The notes under the pieces were generated by a model. It was given only the letters and a program-made list of their open reading frames with translations, had not been told where the DNA came from and did no database searches. From contig QIFJ01000223.1 in assembly GCA_003229755.1 (NCBI GenBank), forward strand, positions 1 through 9,703: 9,703 bases of DNA. Reading direction: 5' to 3'. The position numbers were made by a program, and so were the translations under genes. The stretch is from Pseudomonadota bacterium. GTDB lineage: Bacteria > BMS3Abin14. Every line of letters begins with the position of its first letter. The first letter of the stretch is position 1. This document shows, piece by piece, positions 6,691-9,703 of the stretch.

Positions 6691-7644
6691 ATGAAACGAT
6701 CAACAATCAGAACTCTGGAAAAATTTAATCTGCCCATTGTGGCGGCAGGTTTTCTCCTGTTGGCGCCTGTGCTGACGGTGCAGCGGACCACTGATTTCAT
6801 AATTTTCTGCATCTTCGTTCTTGCTTACGATCTTCTGTATGGATACATGGGCAGGCTTTCTTTCGGGCACATGCTCTATCTGGGGGTGGGTGCCTATGCC
6901 GCCGCGCTCTGTGCGGAGCACATTTCCGCCAACCCTTTTATTGCAATCCTCACGGCGCTGCTTTCAGGTGCTGCAGTGGGTCTTCTTCTCGGGCCGATTA
7001 TCGTGCGGACAACGGGGGCCTGTTTTGCTCTCATTAACCTTGCTTTTAATCAGGTGGGCTTTTTCCTGGCTCTCATAGCCCTGGCTGAATGGACCGGGGG
7101 AGAGGATGGAATGGCCGCTTTCTTTGACACTGTCTGGATGCTGAATTTCGATAATCGTTATGTTGTTTTCGGCTTTTCCCTTTTCTGCCTTCTTCTTGTA
7201 GTTTTTCTGATGCGCAGGCTTACCGGATCACCCTTCGGGATTCTGTTGAGAATGATAAAGGAGAATGAAACAAGAGCTCAATTTCTTGGCTACAATACGT
7301 ATAAATACAAACTACTGGCTTTTGTTATATCCACAACCGTGGCCGCATTCGCCGGTGCGCTGACTATCCTGAACTATACCTATGTCACACCAAGCTTTAT
7401 CGACACGACAAGAAATGTTGAGGTGATTTTCGCTTCGCTGATAGGGGGGGCGGGAAGCGTTTTCGGAGCACTGCTGGGCGGGATGAGCTACATGGCCATA
7501 AGCAATTATCTGCCCAATTACATCCAGCGCTGGGAAATGTTTCTGGGCATAGCGCTGTTGTTGCTGGTGTTCAGGTTCCAGACTGGTATCTGGGGGTTCG
7601 TGGTTGCCCGGGTTTCCGGTACCGACGCGGAGAAGGATCAGTGA
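6691..7644 (+). CDS. livM: Branched-chain amino acid-type ABC permease, LivM-like
   Basis: This is an inner-membrane permease of 317 residues with roughly eight to ten hydrophobic segments; about 15-30, 36-52, 62-76, 83-104 and 113-133 are clear, with more after 157. Family marks are GRLSFGHMLYLGVGAYAAAL (54-73) and the cytoplasmic coupling region near 188-201 (MIKENETRAQFLGYN), where the ATPases dock. IGGAGSVFGALLGG (251-264) is the usual C-terminal glycine-rich helix. No good Shine-Dalgarno precedes the ATG at 6691, which lies 30 bases after livF, so it may rely on coupling. The last four bases overlap the GTG start of the next permease. Confidence 0.9.
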   Translation: MKRSTIRTLEKFNLPIVAAGFLLLAPVLTVQRTTDFIIFCIFVLAYDLLYGYMGRLSFGHMLYLGVGAYAAALCAEHISANPFIAILTALLSGAAVGLLLGPIIVRTTGACFALINLAFNQVGFFLALIALAEWTGGEDGMAAFFDTVWMLNFDNRYVVFGFSLFCLLLVVFLMRRLTGSPFGILLRMIKENETRAQFLGYNTYKYKLLAFVISTTVAAFAGALTILNYTYVTPSFIDTTRNVEVIFASLIGGAGSVFGALLGGMSYMAISNYLPNYIQRWEMFLGIALLLLVFRFQTGIWGFVVARVSGTDAEKDQ

Positions 7645-8474
7645 TTAGTACTATTGCCTATGGGCTGACTATCGGCGGGATCTTTTACATTATCTCCATC
7701 GGGTTGTCCTTGACCTTCGGGACAATGCGCATTGTGAATTTCGCCCATGCTTTCATATATATGGCCGGCGCCTATGTTCTCATTGCAGTCATGCCGGTTT
7801 TTAAAGGTTTGTTTATTCCGGCTGCAATAGTGGCAGTCATCTCCGTGATACCGATAGGGTACGTGATCGAGCGTTTTATCATCAGAAGGCTTTATGGAGA
7901 GTCTATCGATCTCGCGATAATCGCGACTTACGCTGTTCTTCTGATCGGTGTCGACATTACGAAATGGATCTGGGGCGCAACCCCTATTCCGCTTTCAGAT
8001 CCGGTCCGCAAATCCCTTCCTGTCCTTGGGGTGGATCTTCCCGTTTACCGGTTAATTATCATCGGTCTTTCAGTGCTGATCTTCTTATGTCTGGAGATCT
8101 TTTTCAGGAAAACGTTAGTCGGGAAGATTATCGTGGCCGGGCTTGAGGACAGAGAGGCAGTGGCAAGCCTGGGTATTAACCTGGAGAAGTACTTTTCCAT
8201 GGTCTTTATCCTTGGAAGTTGCCTGGCGGCCCTTGGCGGTGTCCTGTATGCCCCGATTACAACAGTTCATCCCTATATGGGATTTCAGGTGCTGCTTCTC
8301 TGTTTTGCGGTTGTAATTGTCGGAGGGTTGGGCAGCATGAGAGGGACATTCGTGGCGGCCTTCGCCCTGGGCATGGTCATGTCTGTTACGGGCCGATTCT
8401 GGGGGCCCGCTGCTGAAGCGATGGTATTCATGGTCATGGCGGTAGTTTTGATTTTCAAGCCCGTTGAAGTGTGA
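7641..8474 (+). CDS. livH: Branched-chain amino acid-type ABC permease, LivH-like
   Basis: This is the second inner-membrane permease, 277 residues. It starts at a GTG that overlaps the livM stop (GTGA at 7641-7644), a classic coupled junction, with GGAG at 7629-7632 eight bases upstream. Family marks are FGTMRIVNFAHAFIYMAGAY (26-45), the coupling stretch VAGLEDREAVASLGIN (165-180) and VIVGGLGSMRGTFVAAFALG (225-244). It should form the heterodimeric channel with the LivM-like protein. It is the last gene of the transport operon. No intrinsic terminator follows before the antitoxin promoter region, so read-through into the toxin-antitoxin genes is likely. Confidence 0.9.
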   Translation: MISTIAYGLTIGGIFYIISIGLSLTFGTMRIVNFAHAFIYMAGAYVLIAVMPVFKGLFIPAAIVAVISVIPIGYVIERFIIRRLYGESIDLAIIATYAVLLIGVDITKWIWGATPIPLSDPVRKSLPVLGVDLPVYRLIIIGLSVLIFLCLEIFFRKTLVGKIIVAGLEDREAVASLGINLEKYFSMVFILGSCLAALGGVLYAPITTVHPYMGFQVLLLCFAVVIVGGLGSMRGTFVAAFALGMVMSVTGRFWGPAAEAMVFMVMAVVLIFKPVEV

Positions 8475-8510
8475 GAAAAAAATCCCACCCGTATTGTGTT
8501 GAATTTTGTC

Positions 8511-8539
8511 TTTAAGAGCCTCCATTGTTTTGCTATCAT
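8511..8539 (+). promoter_or_regulatory. Putative promoter of the toxin-antitoxin operon
   Basis: TATCAT (8534-8539) matches the -10 consensus at five of six positions and lies at the centre of the inverted repeat. A weak -35, TTTAAG (8511-8516), is 17 bases upstream. Transcription would start near 8546, just inside the right arm, and so would omit the left arm. The -35 is poor, so confidence is moderate. Confidence 0.4.
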
Positions 8540-8567
8540 TACGCTAGCAAAATAATGGAGGCTCTTA
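8513..8567. repeat. 23-bp inverted repeat over the antitoxin promoter and ribosome site
   Basis: The arms 8513-8535 and 8545-8567 are complementary over 23 positions with one G-T wobble (8527/8553), around a 9-base centre. The right arm contains the antitoxin's GGAGG (8557-8561) and its last base is the A of the ATG. As DNA it is a fitting operator for a ribbon-helix-helix antitoxin or its complex. As RNA on transcripts from upstream it would hide the ribosome site. No T run follows on either strand, so it does not look like a standard terminator. Confidence 0.75.
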
Positions 8568-8791
8568 TGCCCAATATCCTCATCCGTGATCTCACTCCCG
8601 AAACCATTAACAAGCTCAAGGTCCGTGCCCGGCGCAGCGGACGGTCCATGCAGTCCGAACTCAAGACGGTTCTGGAACAGGCGGCTCAGGTGGAATTCCT
8701 GGAAACCGAGATCCTTTCCTCGAAGATCCGCAGGATGCTCGGGGACCGGGAGCACACCGACAGCGCTGAGTTGACGGAAAAGGGGGGATAA
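8567..8791 (+). CDS. Ribbon-helix-helix antitoxin (FitA/VapB-like)
   Basis: This is a small DNA-binding antitoxin of 74 residues. The N-terminal strand NILIRDL (3-9), followed by two helices including INKLKVRARRSGRSMQSEL, is the classic Arc/CopG-type ribbon-helix-helix of FitA-like antitoxins. The C-terminal part (about 40-74, charged, with SSKIRRML) would wrap the PIN toxin. I chose the ATG at 8567 because GGAGG (8557-8561) lies five bases before it and MPNILIRDL is the typical start. In-frame ATGs at 8525 and 8555 would add residues that are not part of the family. The protein should bind the inverted repeat that overlaps its own start and repress the operon. Confidence 0.88.
   Translation: MPNILIRDLTPETINKLKVRARRSGRSMQSELKTVLEQAAQVEFLETEILSSKIRRMLGDREHTDSAELTEKGG
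8780..8787 (+). promoter_or_regulatory. Ribosome site pointing to a CTG start for the PIN toxin
   Basis: AAGGGGGG lies inside the last codons of the antitoxin gene and ends six bases before CTG 8794. It is far from the first ordinary in-frame start, GTG 8821 (33 bases), so it supports the upstream, non-ATG start. Confidence 0.45.
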
Positions 8792-8793
8792 TC

Positions 8794-9216
8794 CTGGCAC
8801 GGTTTGTTGTCGAATCCGCTGTGGCGATGAAGTGGTTCATCCCCGAAATTTACTCACCCGACGCCGCTCGATTACTCGAGGGACGGCACGAGCTGATCGC
8901 TACCGACATGCTCCTCCCCGAATCAAGTGATCTCATTTCCAGGAAAGCTCGTCTGGGGGAACTGACCCTTGAGGATTGCAGGGAGGTGTTCACGGCGATC
9001 CAGTCAGCACCGGTGAGCACCTATCCTTCACAGAATCTTCTGGAGGGGGCCCTGGAGATAACCGTAGCCATGGATCGGCCCCTCTCGGACGGGTTAAACC
9101 TGGCGCTGGCTGTGCAGCAGGACTGCCGCATGGTGACGGCCGGGAGGAGACTCTTCGACACCCTTCAGGGAACGCCGTTCTCGGTGCATGTGAAGTGGAT
9201 TGAAGACGTAAGGTGA
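8794..9216 (+). CDS. VapC-like PIN-domain toxin, catalytic site degenerate
   Basis: VapC toxins are Mg2+-dependent RNases. From CTG 8794 the protein is 140 residues, a normal VapC length, opening with ARFVVESAVAMKW, which lines up with the family start ARFVVDASVAxKW. Canonical initiation (GTG 8821) would drop the first beta strand and first active-site residue. Numbered from the CTG, the four usual acidic positions are E7 (normally Asp), E43 in LLPESSDL, D99 in LSDGLNLALA, and G117 in VTAGRRL (normally Asp). One ligand is lost and one swapped, so RNase activity is doubtful. It starts 3 bases after the antitoxin stop, as in a vapBC operon. It may be a decaying toxin, or one kept as a co-repressor. 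The fold call is good; the start and activity are uncertain. Confidence 0.8.
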   Translation: MARFVVESAVAMKWFIPEIYSPDAARLLEGRHELIATDMLLPESSDLISRKARLGELTLEDCREVFTAIQSAPVSTYPSQNLLEGALEITVAMDRPLSDGLNLALAVQQDCRMVTAGRRLFDTLQGTPFSVHVKWIEDVR

Positions 9217-9220
9217 AGCA

Positions 9221-9703
9221 ATGACAAATCCGAAATATCTTCTCGAGTTGAAAAGCAGGGCCGAAAAAGCTCTCAATGCCGATCCCCCTGACGGTTTGTC
9301 GGGACTGACGTCCGCGTGGACCATGTGGGAGGCGGTGCGCAAGAGGATTCTTACCCTCGCATGCAAGAGGGAGGGCTGGACTGTGGAGCAGGCCAAAGAC
9401 GCCCTGGCTGACGAGAGGATCAACACCGGGAGGTTTGTCGAACTGTACCTCGCGATTACAGGGGGTGACCCATGGGTGGACTCCATTCCTCTGGCGGCCA
9501 GGAAGAAGTGGCCCGACATCCTCGAGGCAGGGGTTCTTCGCCGCAGGATCGTCAACGGCACGACCCGAACCGGCGACGAGAACCTTCAGAAGGCAGCCTG
9601 GGATGTGTTGCGGTTCATCAATCGCTTGAGGGATCATCCCCTCGGCGATCCCCTGAAAGAGCTTCCCAGGCGGGCCAGGAAGACTTTAAGCGATGAAAGC
9701 CTG
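9221..9703 (+). CDS. Unknown protein with HEPN-like motif, 3' end outside window
   Basis: An open frame of 161 codons starts at ATG 9221, four bases after the vapC stop, and reaches the window edge without a stop. AAGGTG (9210-9215) gives a ribosome site overlapping the vapC stop codon. I do not recognise the family with certainty. The protein is helical and basic, with WTMWEAVRKRILTLACKREG (33-52), a helical middle, and LRRRIVNG (106-113) followed by a long helix (LQKAAWDVLRFINRL). LRRRIVNG looks like the LRNxIVHG motif of HEPN domains, but Asn stands where the catalytic His would be. Position suggests it is the third gene of the toxin-antitoxin operon. The coding call is solid from its length and spacing; the HEPN idea is weak. 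Confidence 0.7.
   Translation, partial: MTNPKYLLELKSRAEKALNADPPDGLSGLTSAWTMWEAVRKRILTLACKREGWTVEQAKDALADERINTGRFVELYLAITGGDPWVDSIPLAARKKWPDILEAGVLRRRIVNGTTRTGDENLQKAAWDVLRFINRLRDHPLGDPLKELPRRARKTLSDESL

Noticed and set aside
3813..8474. Urea transporter (UrtABCDE) assignment
   Set aside because: No urease or urea-linked gene is present and the subunits show only general HAAT-family marks, so a specific substrate is not justified.
8525..8566. Upstream ATGs at 8525 and 8555 as starts of the antitoxin
   Set aside because: The first would be translated from inside the inverted repeat without a ribosome site; the second overlaps GGAGG itself. The family start fits ATG 8567.
8513..8567. The inverted repeat as an intrinsic terminator of the liv operon
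   Set aside because: No T run follows either side and the right arm runs into a start codon; operator and RNA shielding roles fit better.
8990..9637. 215-codon frame on the - strand across the PIN gene and third ORF
   Set aside because: It is Pro/Gly/Arg-rich low-complexity translation opposite two well-supported genes; a shadow frame.
9435..9696. Two short + strand frames inside the last gene
   Set aside because: They lie in other frames of the open reading frame from 9221, have no ribosome site, and show no family likeness.

Overview
The window is one side of a Gram-negative bacterial chromosome. Every gene I can support lies on the + strand. The periplasmic binding protein has a signal peptide without a lipobox, which fits an outer-membrane organism. 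FdhD points to a formate/molybdenum metabolism typical of anaerobes. The gene styles fit a Desulfobacterota/Deltaproteobacteria-like host, but the sequence does not prove this.

Layout. (1) 1-1218: the C-terminal part of a divergent NAD+-dependent DNA ligase, cut by the left edge. It is visibly more AT-rich than the next gene and carries Glu at a normally invariant Lys. (2) 1317-2117: an orphan fdhD, followed by a stem-loop. (3) 2267-8474: a probable single transcription unit. It starts at a sigma70-like promoter abutted by a 16-bp perfect palindrome, then runs through a GntR/FCD regulator, an isochorismatase-fold cysteine hydrolase, a periplasmic binding protein, a strong 12-bp hairpin, two ABC ATPases (LivG- and LivF-like) and two permeases (LivM- and LivH-like). 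(4) 8513-9703: a toxin-antitoxin module. It has a 23-bp inverted repeat containing the promoter, a ribbon-helix-helix antitoxin, a VapC-like PIN protein with eroded catalytic residues and no ordinary start codon at its natural N terminus, and a third ORF that runs off the right edge.

How the genes work together. The regulator, hydrolase and transporter read as a substrate-responsive island. An FCD-domain regulator would sense a small, probably carboxylate-bearing ligand. A five-component HAAT/Liv-type ABC importer would bring in an amino-acid-like, amide or ureide compound. The cytoplasmic cysteine hydrolase would cut a C-N (amide/carbamoyl) bond in it. The substrate is unknown. The hairpin after the binding-protein gene would let that protein be made in excess over the membrane parts, as is usual for such systems.

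I do not see an unmistakably new system. The most interesting points are the antitoxin hairpin, which would hide the ribosome site on liv read-through transcripts but not on transcripts from its own promoter; the degenerate VapC (D->E, D->G); the companion ORF with a HEPN-like motif; and the hydrolase-transporter pairing. No tRNA, rRNA, CRISPR or insertion sequence was recognised. No gene-free stretch exceeds 300 bases; the longest is 2118-2338.
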